Shown: positions 9,154 through 19,111 of the stretch, one piece after another
Position numbering within the stretch: the first letter of the stretch is position 1
Layout of the letters: each line of letters begins with the position of its first letter
Origin: Vallitalea pronyensis
GTDB lineage: Bacteria; Bacillota; Clostridia; Lachnospirales; Vallitaleaceae
Direction of reading: 5' to 3'
NCBI RefSeq assembly: GCF_018141445.1
Contig: NZ_CP058649.1
Span: 4,607,001-4,671,000 of the forward strand
Length of the DNA: 64,000 bases
Notes under the pieces: generated by a model
Database searches by the model: none
Told to the model about the DNA's origin: nothing
What the model saw: the letters and a program-made list of their open reading frames with translations, nothing else
Made by a program: the position numbers and the translations under genes

Positions 9154-9875
9154 GCTTCCGTCAACTCCAAGAATATATTTTCTAAAGACCCTTTTGTACC
9201 CTCTAAGGCTCTTAACTCTTCCATGGTTCCTTGAGCAATGATCTTACCTTTATTAATGATTGCAATACGGTCACACAGTTTCTCTGCTACTTCCAGCACA
9301 TGGGTTGAGAAAAATACCGATTTTCCTTTTTGACACATCTGACGCATCACTTCTTTAAGATGAAAGGCCGACTTTGGGTCTAACCCAACCATGGGTTCAT
9401 CTAAAATAAAAAGATTGGGGTCATGAAGTAAACCGCCAATTAAGGCAATCTTTTGCTTCATACCATGTGAATAGCTGCTAATCACATCATTAACGGCTTC
9501 CTTCAACTGAAACAAGTCTAAGTAATAGGCTAACCGTTCTTTTCTATCTGCTGAGCTGACACCATAAACATCTGCTATAAAGTTCAGATAAGTAATGCCT
9601 TTTAATTTATCAAGTATCTCAGGTTTATCAGGTATATAGCTGATTTGTTTCTTAGCTTCAATGGGTTGTTCTTGGTTATCCAAACCGTTGATTGTTATCT
9701 GCCCATTTGTAGGTTTTAGCAAACCTACAATCATCTTTATGGTTGTTGTCTTACCCGCTCCATTAGGACCAAGAAAACCAAATATTTCTCCAGGCTCTAC
9801 GGAAAAACTAATGTCTTCTACAGCTTTAACACTCCCTTTTGCATAGGTTTTGGATAGATTATTTACCTTTAACAT
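9150..9875 (-). CDS. ABC transporter ATP-binding protein
   Basis: A 241-residue nucleotide-binding subunit. Walker A is GPNGAGKTTT (near residues 38-47), the signature is the variant SSYSHGMKQK, and Walker B is LFILDEPMVGLD. The H-loop histidine is in FFSTHVLE. The closest functional class is the CcmA/DrrA-like exporters rather than importers. It is the first gene of a two-gene operon with the permease. The ATG at 9875 is preceded by GGGAGAGAGGCG. The substrate is unknown. Confidence 0.92.
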   Translation of the reverse strand: MLKVNNLSKTYAKGSVKAVEDISFSVEPGEIFGFLGPNGAGKTTTIKMIVGLLKPTNGQITINGLDNQEQPIEAKKQISYIPDKPEILDKLKGITYLNFIADVYGVSSADRKERLAYYLDLFQLKEAVNDVISSYSHGMKQKIALIGGLLHDPNLFILDEPMVGLDPKSAFHLKEVMRQMCQKGKSVFFSTHVLEVAEKLCDRIAIINKGKIIAQGTMEELRALEGTKGSLENIFLELTEA

Positions 9876-10033
9876 ATATATCGCCTCTCTCCCTCTTAGT
9901 ATTCATTTTGTTCATAGTCTGCCTCTTTTAATCGAATTCATCCCTTATGTTACGCTCATTTTAAGTAATTATATATTTAGATAAACTTCTAAATATAGTT
10001 GTATAATACCATAATTATATCTGAATGTAAAGA

Positions 10034-10068
10034 GGGATGATTCATCTTATTGTATGATGAATCATCCC
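10034..10068 (-). terminator. Perfect hairpin, probable terminator of the lipoprotein gene
   Basis: Arms GGGATGATTCATC (10034-10046) and GATGAATCATCCC (10056-10068) form a perfect 13-bp stem with a 9-base loop. The T tract that follows on the minus strand (TCTTT) is weak. It lies about 95 bases after the stop at 10161. Confidence 0.55.
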
Positions 10069-10160
10069 TGTATGTATAGCAGCTATAGGCTTTAAACCAT
10101 ATAGCTGGTTTATTTATCTTAGAATATAACCGTTTATATCCACTTGATATTCCTTGAATA

Positions 10161-11207
10161 CTATGGACTAACTTTTTTATAAATTCCATCTATGATTAAA
10201 TCAGAGCCACTGTAATCAGGTGTCACATTATCTGTTGTTACTTGTATGGTATCACCTATTTTTTCTAATACAACTTGTACCGTATAAGTTGATTTACTTC
10301 CATCACCAAGAGGTATTTCTTCTTTGAATACAGCTCTATTGCCTTCTATCTTGCCTATCTTTTGCATCCCTGTTTCGTTTTCAAATTCTACACCCTTCAT
10401 ACTAAATAAATCAAAGGCAATTTCGTTTTTATTCATTTTATAGATGGTCACATAGCCTGATTGGTCATCGTTGCTTTCAAACTCGTAATAACCAAGCCAA
10501 TCAAAAATATGTTCACCATAGGAATCAAGACCTGCCGAAAAATCAAAACCTTCCATGACCAGTTCTTCCTTCATGATACCAATGCCCCGTGTAATGGTCA
10601 TAACAGACTCGGTTATGTTATAAGATTGAAGGGGATTAGGCTCAACCCGTTCCGTACGTACTACGATGTTTTGTTCATCCGCTTTCACAATCTCTGACTT
10701 ACCTGTAGAATCCTCATACCAAGGATGTTCCCATGTATTCCCCACTTCTATGGGTTCTTTTATCCAATAAAATTCTGTTTCACCACTACTGTCTTGATGA
10801 TTGAGTTTAATACCGTCTTCAACTATTTTATAAGTTTTTGTAAAGCTGTAATCTCGACTACTTTCACCGCCACTCATATCATCAATGGCACCTTGTACAA
10901 TGATATGCTTCTCATGGTCTAATTGTTTAACGTCAACAATGGATTCACTTCTTCCATATTCAACGGATCCATAGTATCGCCAACCGTAACCTATTGTATC
11001 GGGCAATACATTATCCAATGTTGAGCCTGCCTTCTCATCCAATTGTTGGCTGTCATGATTGGAGGCTTCTTGTGTATTGCTTGTATCTGCTTTATTGCTG
11101 CCATCACCTTCATCGATAGCATTACTAACCGCTTCTTTATCTACTAAACCGGTACAACCCGTTAATAACATGCTTAAGACCACTATACAACTACACATTT
11201 TTTTCAT
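10161..11207 (-). CDS. Lipoprotein of unknown function
   Basis: 348 residues. The signal peptide MKKMCSCIVVLSMLLTGC ends in lipobox LTGC (Cys18), then a polar Ser/Asn/Asp-rich linker to about residue 65. The remainder is a soluble, acidic, beta-rich domain. The region with GYGWRYYGSVEYGR (near residues 74-87) and the repeated Trp/Tyr motifs suggest an extracellular ligand-binding or carbohydrate-associated fold, but I do not recognise the family. It has its own ribosome site and is flanked by hairpins on both sides, so it is probably transcribed alone. It is likely anchored outside the membrane. Confidence 0.7.
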   Translation of the reverse strand: MKKMCSCIVVLSMLLTGCTGLVDKEAVSNAIDEGDGSNKADTSNTQEASNHDSQQLDEKAGSTLDNVLPDTIGYGWRYYGSVEYGRSESIVDVKQLDHEKHIIVQGAIDDMSGGESSRDYSFTKTYKIVEDGIKLNHQDSSGETEFYWIKEPIEVGNTWEHPWYEDSTGKSEIVKADEQNIVVRTERVEPNPLQSYNITESVMTITRGIGIMKEELVMEGFDFSAGLDSYGEHIFDWLGYYEFESNDDQSGYVTIYKMNKNEIAFDLFSMKGVEFENETGMQKIGKIEGNRAVFKEEIPLGDGSKSTYTVQVVLEKIGDTIQVTTDNVTPDYSGSDLIIDGIYKKVSP

Positions 11208-11558
11208 TTAACTATCCTCATTTCACTATCTTCTCTTGTTATACTTCTTGTTCACTAGTATAACAAGTATTTCTTGCATTAATATTAAAATATAATAAAA
11301 ATATTATTATATTTTTATTAACGGATTACAAATTTATGACATAAAACACCTAGAGAACCAAAAGGGATTCTCATCAAATCTCATATGTTGACTTGAGTTT
11401 TAATGAGAATCCCTATACTATTAGATTATAACCTAGCAATTTATTTCTAATCTGCCACAGGTTACTTTTTTAGTTTTACACATTAAGAGGTGTTTTTTAT
11501 TGCCTAATTTTCTCTATCACTATTTGTCTTAGCAATCATTAACATTTGCTAGAAGTCA
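11208..11558. other. Gene-free stretch with one long hairpin
   Basis: 351 bases. It contains the hairpin at 11363-11414 and a very AT-rich segment (11260-11340) that is probably the promoter region of the lipoprotein gene. No ORF or known RNA is seen. Confidence 0.5.
11363..11414 (-). terminator. Hairpin downstream of the first Phd-Uma2 gene
   Basis: Arms AGGGATTCTCAT (11363-11374) and ATGAGAATCCCT (11403-11414) pair perfectly. On the minus strand the stem is followed by TTTTGG. It lies about 145 bases after the gene's stop codon, so it is a moderate terminator candidate. Confidence 0.55.
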
Positions 11559-12311
11559 TTATTGCTCAAAGATATCTTGACATGGTATAACCATTCCTTC
11601 AAAACACATGGATTGTACGGTATCTTCTAATTTATAGCTGCTAAATTCTTTTATGGTTCTATCTTGAAAAGTATATACCATCACGAGCATTTTCTGAGGG
11701 TCCACAATCCAAAATTCTTGTACACCTGATAACATGTAGGTATTTAATTTATCTACCATGTCCTTAGATCTTGTGCTTGGTGATAAAATTTCAACAACCA
11801 ATGTTGGTGTACCCATGTAACGATCTTTTTCATTGGTGGTTTCATCATGGTCACAGGCAATAAGTAAGTCAGGCTGCATCACATCCGGTTCCTTAAATCC
11901 TTCTTTTCTAAAATGTACATCAAATGGCGCATAAAATACTTTACACGTTTTCCCCTTTAAGTAAGCTCTAAATTGCAAATATAAATTACCAGATATGACT
12001 TGATGAAAAACACTTGGTGAACTCAATATAACAATTTCACCATTAATGAACTCCAGCCTAGAATCTGTGCTTTCATAGATTTCCATAAATTCTTCATAAG
12101 AAACTTTTTTACCGCCATACTGATAATCTAATGCATTTTCCTTTACCACCATATAACGATCAATATCCGTTATGTAAGGTGTTAATCTTGCAGCCTTCTT
12201 GCCATTCTTTGTGATAACAATCTCATGGTCATCGATGGCATAATCCAGATATTTACCCAGATTTGATTTTAATTCTGTTGCTGTTATGATTTTTTTATTA
12301 TTATCATACAT
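11559..12311 (-). CDS. Phd/YefM-like antitoxin domain fused to Uma2 (DUF820) nuclease-like domain
   Basis: About 250 residues in two parts. Residues 1-45 form a Phd/YefM antitoxin-type DNA-binding domain (TATELKSNLGKYLDY, then VITKNGKKAARLTPY). From about residue 60 the protein is a Uma2/DUF820 domain of the PD-(D/E)XK nuclease superfamily; the PDLLIA Asp, the Glu of VVEILSPSTR and WIVDP are conserved. GTG at 12323 also opens the frame, but it lies inside the ribosome site; the ATG at 12311 has GAGGTGA at good spacing and is chosen. A paralogue lies at 33277-34050. No separate toxin gene adjoins. Self-repression through the ATCGTACGAT sites upstream is inferred; the nuclease role is unproven. 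Confidence 0.85.
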   Translation of the reverse strand: MYDNNKKIITATELKSNLGKYLDYAIDDHEIVITKNGKKAARLTPYITDIDRYMVVKENALDYQYGGKKVSYEEFMEIYESTDSRLEFINGEIVILSSPSVFHQVISGNLYLQFRAYLKGKTCKVFYAPFDVHFRKEGFKEPDVMQPDLLIACDHDETTNEKDRYMGTPTLVVEILSPSTRSKDMVDKLNTYMLSGVQEFWIVDPQKMLVMVYTFQDRTIKEFSSYKLEDTVQSMCFEGMVIPCQDIFEQ

Positions 12312-12324
12312 AATTTCTATCACC

Positions 12325-12379
12325 TCGTACGATAATTATACAATATGTACGATTATTTGTCAAATTAAATCGTACGATT
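12325..12379 (-). promoter_or_regulatory. Consensus promoter with three CGTACGAT operators
   Basis: The minus-strand promoter is TTGACA (12358-12363), 17 bp, TATAAT (12335-12340). Three GTACGAT sites surround it: TCGTACGAT at 12325-12333 just past the -10, GTACGAT within the spacer (12347-12353), and the full palindrome ATCGTACGAT at 12369-12378 just upstream of the -35. Their centres are 20 and 25 bp apart. This is a strong repressor-type layout. The Phd-like domain of the gene itself is the likely binder. Confidence 0.8.
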
Positions 12380-12394
12380 ATTGATTAAATCTTT

Positions 12395-14623
12395 TTAACG
12401 ACTTTTCGTGGTATCCGTTAATTCAAATGTAGCTTCATTAACCGTTGTACTATCACCACCTATATAAATGTTGAATGCTCCAGGTTCACTTTGGTGTATC
12501 ATATCAGCGCCATGAAAGCGTAACATCGCTTCTTTTATTTCAAAAGTGATTGTCTTACTTTCATTGGGTTCTAATGCTACCTTTTGAAAACCCTTTAATT
12601 CTCTGACAGGTCTTACCACACTCCCAAATAGGTCTTGTATATAGAGCTGAACCACTTCTTTCCCCATGACATGCCCCGTATTCTTCACTGTAATAGAAGC
12701 TGTTAAGGTTTCTTTTTTGTCTATGGCTTTTTTACTAAGTGTTATACCTGAGTAACTAAAAGTTGTGTAAGATAAACCAAAACCAAATGGATAGAGTGGT
12801 TTATTGGGTATATCCAAATACTTTGAGCGGAAACGGTCTTTATCTTTCCCGGGCACATGAGGCCGTCCTGTTGAAAACTCATTATAATGAACGGGAACTT
12901 GACCTACACTGTATGGAAAACTCATGGACAGCTTACCCGATGGATTGACGTCACCAAATAACACATCAGCAATGGCATGGCCACCCTCTGTTCCTGGTAA
13001 CCATACTTCCAATACAGCCTTAGCTTTCGATGTTATCTCTCTAAGATCAAGTGGTCGGCCATTAAATAGTACCACGACGATATTGTTATTGACTTTATGT
13101 ATTTTTCTAAATAGGTTCATCTGAATCTCTGGAATACCAATGTCAGCCCTACTTGTTGCTTCGCCTGATTGGTTGCGATGCTCTCCTAGGGCTAACACAA
13201 CCATTTCAGATTTTTCTGCTGCAAGTATTGCTTGGTTAAGATTTTTTTGAGCACTTTCTTCGTCATCTGTTTCTGTTGGCAATGTTAAAAATCCTTTTGG
13301 TATTTCCTCAGACTTTAAAACATCGCATCCTTTTTCAAATATTAATTTATTGTTCATCATTTTGGATAGAATACCATCTTTTAAAGATATACAATCTTTT
13401 GCTTCACCTAAAAACGACCAAGCACCAAATATTTCTCTACTATCAACATAGGGTCCAATAAATGCAATGGACTGACCTTCCTTTTTTAGGGGCAGCACAT
13501 GGTCGTTCTTTAATAACACAAATGACTCTGAGGCTGCTTCTCGTGCCAGTTTTCGATGTTTATCACATAAAATAACGTTTTCTTCTTCCTCTTCATCTGC
13601 ATCCTTATACGGATTCTCAAATAAGCCTAACTTATTTTTAAGCTGGAGAATACGCATCACTGCTTCATCAATCAGATGTTGGTCCACTTTACCACATGCT
13701 ATTAAATCTTTAAGCTGACTGATATACACATTGCTGACCATATCAATGTCTACACCTGCTTTTATGGCTAACTCAGCCGCTTCACTTTTATCTCTGGCAT
13801 ACCCATGACCAATCATTTCTTTAATGGATTGCCAATCGGAAATCACAACACCATCAAATCCCATGTCTTCTCTTAATATTTGTCTTAATAATCTTTTATT
13901 GCCAGTTGCAGGTATACGATCAACGGTATTAAATGCTGTCATGACAAGTTCACAGCCTGCGTCAATGCCAGCCTGATAACCGGGTAGGTAATCATCTCTT
14001 AATGTACGCTCGGATAATTCAACGGTGTTGTAATCTCTGCCACCAGTTGGTGCTCCATAAGCTGCAAAATGCTTCACACAAGAGGCAATTTTACCTTTTT
14101 CGGATACATGTTGTCCTTGATAACCTTCCACCATTGCTTTTGAAAAACAACTGTTTAGGTAGGTATCTTCCCCTGTTGTTTCCATAACCCTTCCCCATCT
14201 AGCATCCCGAACCAAATCAACCATGGGTGAAAAAGTAACGTGTATACCCGATACGGATGCTTCTTTTGCTGCAATGGAAGCGCATTTCTTTGACAGGTCT
14301 GGCGACCAGGTACACCCTTGAGCTAAGGGGATGGGAAATATGGTTTTAAACCCATTGATAACATCTAACATAAAAAGTGCTGGAATGTGATGAGGCTGTG
14401 TAGCCATATATTTCTTTTGAAATGCCTTTACCTTATTAGCTCCCATTATACCAATCATGGAACCCGCACCTTTAAGATGCTCTTCTGTTAATCCCATTTC
14501 TGCTAAAGGACCCGTCAATGCCCCATCATTTTCATAAAAAGCCCCATATAATTGTAACAATTGATTGATTTTTTCTTCTAGAGACATGCTCTCTAATAAT
14601 TGAATTAAACGTTCCTGTTTCAT
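12395..14623 (-). CDS. Glycoside hydrolase family 3 beta-glucosidase
   Basis: A 742-residue, apparently cytoplasmic GH3 enzyme without a signal peptide, of the BglX type. The N-terminal TIM-barrel carries KHFAAYG and the nucleophile Asp263 in VVISDWQS. A second alpha/beta sandwich follows (about residues 380-600), then the PFGFGLSYT motif and a C-terminal fibronectin-III-like domain (about 650-735). It releases terminal beta-linked glucose or xylose from short oligosaccharides. It is the last gene of the locus that starts with the binding protein at 21.6 kb and lies 22 bases after the response regulator gene, so it probably digests the imported sugar inside the cell. AAGGAGG precedes the ATG. 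Confidence 0.93.
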   Translation of the reverse strand: MKQERLIQLLESMSLEEKINQLLQLYGAFYENDGALTGPLAEMGLTEEHLKGAGSMIGIMGANKVKAFQKKYMATQPHHIPALFMLDVINGFKTIFPIPLAQGCTWSPDLSKKCASIAAKEASVSGIHVTFSPMVDLVRDARWGRVMETTGEDTYLNSCFSKAMVEGYQGQHVSEKGKIASCVKHFAAYGAPTGGRDYNTVELSERTLRDDYLPGYQAGIDAGCELVMTAFNTVDRIPATGNKRLLRQILREDMGFDGVVISDWQSIKEMIGHGYARDKSEAAELAIKAGVDIDMVSNVYISQLKDLIACGKVDQHLIDEAVMRILQLKNKLGLFENPYKDADEEEEENVILCDKHRKLAREAASESFVLLKNDHVLPLKKEGQSIAFIGPYVDSREIFGAWSFLGEAKDCISLKDGILSKMMNNKLIFEKGCDVLKSEEIPKGFLTLPTETDDEESAQKNLNQAILAAEKSEMVVLALGEHRNQSGEATSRADIGIPEIQMNLFRKIHKVNNNIVVVLFNGRPLDLREITSKAKAVLEVWLPGTEGGHAIADVLFGDVNPSGKLSMSFPYSVGQVPVHYNEFSTGRPHVPGKDKDRFRSKYLDIPNKPLYPFGFGLSYTTFSYSGITLSKKAIDKKETLTASITVKNTGHVMGKEVVQLYIQDLFGSVVRPVRELKGFQKVALEPNESKTITFEIKEAMLRFHGADMIHQSEPGAFNIYIGGDSTTVNEATFELTDTTKSR

Positions 14624-14645
14624 CTAATGTTTACCTCCTTAATTT

Positions 14646-16256
14646 TCATTTTTGGATAGATGATGACTGGCTCTTAACTTCTCGATACTTTTTAGGAGAA
14701 TAGCCTGTATTTTCTTTAAAGATCTTTGTAAAGTACGAAAAGTTGCTGTACCCAACATGCATGGCAATAGCACTGATGGACATGTTGCTATGGACCAATA
14801 ATTCTTCGGCTTTTCTTATTCTCTTTTCAATGAGATAGGCTGTAATGGATATACCGACTTCTTTTTTAAATAATCTTGAAATATAATCTGCATTTAAATA
14901 CACGATATCGGTTAAATGATTTCGGGTGATGTCTTTTTCAAAATTCTTATCCATATATGCCTTTAATTGATCAACGATGGAATCTGTCTGTTGGGCATAA
15001 TGGATATATTCCACTGAACAATCAATCAATAACTTTACATAATGCATCATATCTTCTAAGGACTTGATAGCATCACGATAGTGTTGTTCGCTCTTTTGGT
15101 CTGCAAATAATTTATGTGCACTGATCTCTCTCTGTTTTAGAAAAGAATATATAAGCTGTGTGAAATCTAATCGAAATGCTTTTAAAATATCCTGATTTAA
15201 GGCATCCTTAGATGCAAGTGAGTTGAGATACATGTCAACATTACGTAGTAAAACATCCATCTTATGCTTAGATAACAAGGACTCCCAGACACCCATAGCA
15301 GGCGTGTTGTATTTGAAATTTGTGTGGGTGTATTCGCTTAATAAGATCACTTTGTTTTGCATGATTACATGATGAGTGCTTATTACCTGTAGTTCTTTTA
15401 TAACCTGTCCAATGGTCAATAAGGTTGAAGCTAGACCAATTTCACATAGCAATTCTACTTTAAATATGTCGTTAATATGCTGTAGATACGCATTAGATAA
15501 TTGCTTTAAGGTATAATCATCATGGTCAAGCTTTTCAATTTTTAATATAATGAGCCATGAACTATCATCAACCAACGTCATGGATACGATACCATAACCA
15601 TTTACGCCATAAATGTCTTTGGTCACGTTATTTAAGGTAAATTTAAATAGATTTTTTGACCATTTTTCAAGTTCTTTATGTGGGTCAAATAGGTTAAGGA
15701 GAATGGGTATAAAGCGATCCTCTAGCGTATAATTGATATGATATTTTTGTAGGGATAGTTGTAACTCACGTTCACTTATATGGTCAGGGTCAATCACTAG
15801 ATTCTGCCAAAAGTTTTCCATGATCTTATCTTGATTAACTACCCAAAGATTGCTCTGTTCTTGATGCTTGAGCTGTTCTTTTGCTTTGTTTACCCTTTCC
15901 ACGGCTTTTTGTATACCTTTGTGCAGTTCATCATAGGCAATGGGTTTCAAAAAATAGTCTAAGCTATCTAATTCTAAGGCTTTTTTTGCATAGGTAAAGT
16001 CCGCATAAGATGTTAGAAAGATGGTCTGTACGGCATAACCTTTTTCACGAACCCATTGTATGAGATCCAGCCCTGTTTCTTGGGGCATTTCAATATCACA
16101 TATAATGATGTCAATGGGCTTCTTTTCTAATAAACGTCTTGCCTGTCTCGCATTATGTGCCACATATACTTCATCAATGCCTAATGCATCCCAATGCATT
16201 TTTAACTGTATGCTTTGTATCACATATATATCATCATCAACAATGAGTATCGTCAT
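14646..16256 (-). CDS. YesN-like response regulator with AraC-type DNA-binding domain
   Basis: About 536 residues. The N-terminal receiver domain has the acidic pair in IVDDD, the phospho-acceptor Asp54 in IICDIEMP, the switch Ser in LTSYAD, and Lys in FLKP. A long middle region of unknown fold follows (about residues 140-420). The C-terminal AraC/XylS double helix-turn-helix ends with VGYSNFSYFTKIFKENTGYSP. GTG at 16265 is nearly inside the ribosome site, so the ATG at 16256 (AGGAG ten bases upstream) is chosen. It pairs with the kinase encoded just upstream and probably activates the sugar ABC operon. Confidence 0.92.
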   Translation of the reverse strand: MTILIVDDDIYVIQSIQLKMHWDALGIDEVYVAHNARQARRLLEKKPIDIIICDIEMPQETGLDLIQWVREKGYAVQTIFLTSYADFTYAKKALELDSLDYFLKPIAYDELHKGIQKAVERVNKAKEQLKHQEQSNLWVVNQDKIMENFWQNLVIDPDHISERELQLSLQKYHINYTLEDRFIPILLNLFDPHKELEKWSKNLFKFTLNNVTKDIYGVNGYGIVSMTLVDDSSWLIILKIEKLDHDDYTLKQLSNAYLQHINDIFKVELLCEIGLASTLLTIGQVIKELQVISTHHVIMQNKVILLSEYTHTNFKYNTPAMGVWESLLSKHKMDVLLRNVDMYLNSLASKDALNQDILKAFRLDFTQLIYSFLKQREISAHKLFADQKSEQHYRDAIKSLEDMMHYVKLLIDCSVEYIHYAQQTDSIVDQLKAYMDKNFEKDITRNHLTDIVYLNADYISRLFKKEVGISITAYLIEKRIRKAEELLVHSNMSISAIAMHVGYSNFSYFTKIFKENTGYSPKKYREVKSQSSSIQK

Positions 16257-16374
16257 TGAAAACACACTCCTTATTCGTGCACCATCTCTTGGTCAATCAA
16301 CTGTATCATAGCATGAAGAAAGTTTTCTTGGAAAACGCTTCTTTTTTATAGGCTATATTCAGTGAACTTCTTTC

Positions 16375-18126
16375 TTAAATAAGATGAAAAGGAATCATGA
16401 TTTCCACAGATGAGCCGCCGCTAGGATTATTTGAGAACTGAATACTTGCGTCATCACCATAAAAATAATGCAGACGATTGAGGCTATTCATGATACCTAC
16501 ACGCTCTCCTCCTTCTTGTTTAATGTTCTCTCCCTTTTGTAGTTTTGTCAGCACATCATTAGGAAATCCTACACCTGTATCCGTAATCGCTATTTTAACA
16601 TAAGATTTGTCTTGATCACCTACCATTGATGCCACAACGGATATGTGAATTTTTTGATCTAATGTCACTGTATGTTTGATAGCATTTTCAACAAAGGTTT
16701 GAATAATGAGGGGTACTATACGGCACCCATCCGTCCGCTTATCCTGTTCAATGTGGTAACTAAAAGCTGATTGATATCGCATTTTATAAATATCCAAGTA
16801 GTTTTTAACATGGCATAATTCATCCTTGAGATATACATGGTCCATGCCATTAGAAAATAGATACCTTAAGTAGTCTGATGTTGTTCGAATCATTTTCTGA
16901 GCCTTATCATAATGCCCTAGATCAATGGTTTGATGGATAAAGCTAAGGCAGTTTAAGTAGAAATGGGGCTTAATCTGTAATTGTAAATATTCCATATGGA
17001 TATTCTGTCTTTTGATTTCGTTTTCATACAGGGTTACTTTCATTTTTTTTATTTGTCTTAACAGATGCCGAAATTGTTCATTGGCAGCTTCTAATTCCTT
17101 TATTTTATTATCCGTTATATTAAAGACGAAATTATCATCATCATAGGCAGATAAATTCTTTGTGAATACTTGTATGGGTTTTAGTATACTCTTTCTTAAA
17201 TAAATCATGATAAAACTTAACGTACCAAGTACCATAATCGTTAAAGCAATCAGCATGGACTGTACGATGATGACATTCGTAAATATACCATTATTCGCTA
17301 TACATATTTTTACATGATATGGAATCCGTTTAAAGGGTTTATCCAAAACTACATATTTGGATAACCAATGATTTAAGTCTCTTTTTTGTAAGATTTTTTG
17401 GATCTCATTTCTTTGCTTATCTGTTAATTGATGACCGGTTATAAAATGATCCTGCTGGTCCACCAGAAGATAAAGACTTCCACTATTGCTACTAAGGGAC
17501 TCTAATGATTTCAGTAATGCATCTGCTTTAACAAAACACCCAAGGTACCTGTCATTTGTCTTCATGAGTTTTACCAAATAATTCTCATCACCAATGGACA
17601 TGACATCCCATTTTTTCTTAATGGAATACGTGTTGGCTTGCTCAAGGTTAATTAATTGAATGATATTATGCTTAATCAACTGATCATCGAATCGATGTGC
17701 ATAGAAATTATTTAACCGAATATACGTATCGGTTTGATCTAAATAAGAAAAAAACTGATATTCAGGTCCATATTCCCATGTATATTCTAGGAAATTATCT
17801 CTTAACTGGTCAATGGCTGTTTTTCGTTGAATCACGTCCTTGCTGTTTTCTAAGATATTAAACTGATCATTAATATCTTTTTGTGTTCCTTCATCCCCCA
17901 TAAGAATGGTGACTAAGCGTCTGCCAATTTTAAAGAAATTATCATCCAGCTCTTGGACATATAACGTAGCCATATTATCCAAATATTGAAAGGTTTGCTG
18001 TCGCGTATAGGCTAATATGAATGCATTAATCGCTGCAACGCACATGACCAGTACGATGGAAGTAATAATAATCAGTCTTATTTTTTTTGTAAAAGCCGTT
18101 TTTTTATGCCTTTTAGAAGGTTTCAT
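16375..18126 (-). CDS. YesM-like sensor histidine kinase
   Basis: 583 residues: an N-terminal helix (about residues 20-40), an extracellular sensor region to about 285, a second helix (about 290-310), a HAMP-like segment, then the His_kinase domain with His388 in IKPHFYLN and a C-terminal HATPase with VENAIKHTV (N box) and TDTGVGFPND (G box). This is the standard architecture of YesM/LytS-like kinases that control sugar ABC operons in Firmicutes. It lies between the LplC-type permease and the response regulator, so signal and transport are encoded together. It probably senses the extracellular oligosaccharide directly or through the binding protein. Confidence 0.92.
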   Translation of the reverse strand: MKPSKRHKKTAFTKKIRLIIITSIVLVMCVAAINAFILAYTRQQTFQYLDNMATLYVQELDDNFFKIGRRLVTILMGDEGTQKDINDQFNILENSKDVIQRKTAIDQLRDNFLEYTWEYGPEYQFFSYLDQTDTYIRLNNFYAHRFDDQLIKHNIIQLINLEQANTYSIKKKWDVMSIGDENYLVKLMKTNDRYLGCFVKADALLKSLESLSSNSGSLYLLVDQQDHFITGHQLTDKQRNEIQKILQKRDLNHWLSKYVVLDKPFKRIPYHVKICIANNGIFTNVIIVQSMLIALTIMVLGTLSFIMIYLRKSILKPIQVFTKNLSAYDDDNFVFNITDNKIKELEAANEQFRHLLRQIKKMKVTLYENEIKRQNIHMEYLQLQIKPHFYLNCLSFIHQTIDLGHYDKAQKMIRTTSDYLRYLFSNGMDHVYLKDELCHVKNYLDIYKMRYQSAFSYHIEQDKRTDGCRIVPLIIQTFVENAIKHTVTLDQKIHISVVASMVGDQDKSYVKIAITDTGVGFPNDVLTKLQKGENIKQEGGERVGIMNSLNRLHYFYGDDASIQFSNNPSGGSSVEIMIPFHLI

Positions 18127-18200
18127 TGTTGCCTCCTTATGTCTAGCTGTTTAGCAATTGTCTTATAACAATTATAGGCCATCCATTAAGCTTTAGCAAA

Positions 18201-19097
18201 TTACTTGACAGCACCTACAGTTATACCTTTCGCAAAATACTTTTGTAAGAATGGATACAGCACAAGCAAAGGAATCATAGCAACAAAAGCAATAGCCATA
18301 CGAATGGATACGGCTGGCATTTTAGCTACTTCTGAACCAATACCACCTACTTTTCCACTGGCAAGATACTGTATGTTTGTAATCATCTGATTCAATAAGT
18401 TTTGAATACCGTATAAGCTCTGCCCTTCATTTCCTGATAAATAATATAAACCATTTGTCCAGTCATTCCAATAAGCTAGTCCTGTAAATAAACCTATTGT
18501 AACGAGAATAGGCTTAGCCAATGGTAAGACGATACTGATCAGTATTCTGAATTGTCCTGCCCCATCCATCCGTGCTGCCTCATATAATGCACTTGGAATG
18601 TTCACACTTAAGAAGGTTCTTATGAGTAGTACGTTATAGGCGCTTAAAAGCAAATTAGGCACAATCAAAGCAAAAAGTGTGTTTTTAATATGCAATACAT
18701 TGGTATACATCAAATATGTGGGTACTAATCCTCCATTAAAAAGCATGGTAAAGAAAACATAAAACGTAATGATTCTTCGATAGGGCAACTTTTTTAAAGA
18801 TAATGGGTACGCCATGAGTGTTGACATGATAAGATTAATGCTCGTCCCAAGGATGGTAACAAAAATGGTTATACCATAAGCACGTACAATTTTTCCTCCT
18901 TGTTGAAGAATGTAGAGATAGGCATCTATACTGGTCTTCTTAGGAAAAAAAGAATACCCATTGGTGATTAAAGAAGTCTCATCTGTAATGGACGACATGA
19001 ATACAAGTACAAATGGTAATAGAACTAACAATACCATAATCCCTAGCATGATATGTGCAAATGTCTGAAATAATTTATTTCCCTTTGAGTTTAGCAT
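18201..19097 (-). CDS. Carbohydrate ABC permease, LplC/YtcP type
   Basis: 298 residues and six predicted helices. The EAA loop, which contacts the ATPase, reads YEAARMDGAGQFRILISIVLP (residues about 185-205). The C-terminus with ITVGAVK is typical of YtcP/LplC proteins. It pairs with the LplB-type permease encoded 14 bases upstream. No ATPase gene is present; such systems usually share a general MsmX-type ATPase encoded elsewhere. Confidence 0.92.
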   Translation of the reverse strand: MLNSKGNKLFQTFAHIMLGIMVLLVLLPFVLVFMSSITDETSLITNGYSFFPKKTSIDAYLYILQQGGKIVRAYGITIFVTILGTSINLIMSTLMAYPLSLKKLPYRRIITFYVFFTMLFNGGLVPTYLMYTNVLHIKNTLFALIVPNLLLSAYNVLLIRTFLSVNIPSALYEAARMDGAGQFRILISIVLPLAKPILVTIGLFTGLAYWNDWTNGLYYLSGNEGQSLYGIQNLLNQMITNIQYLASGKVGGIGSEVAKMPAVSIRMAIAFVAMIPLLVLYPFLQKYFAKGITVGAVK

Positions 19098-19111
19098 ACT
19101 TTTCTCCTTCC

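Noticed and set aside
9989..10189. A 66-codon minus-strand frame after the unknown lipoprotein
   Set aside because: It runs through the perfect 13-bp hairpin at 10034-10068, overlaps the lipoprotein stop, and its start has no ribosome site.
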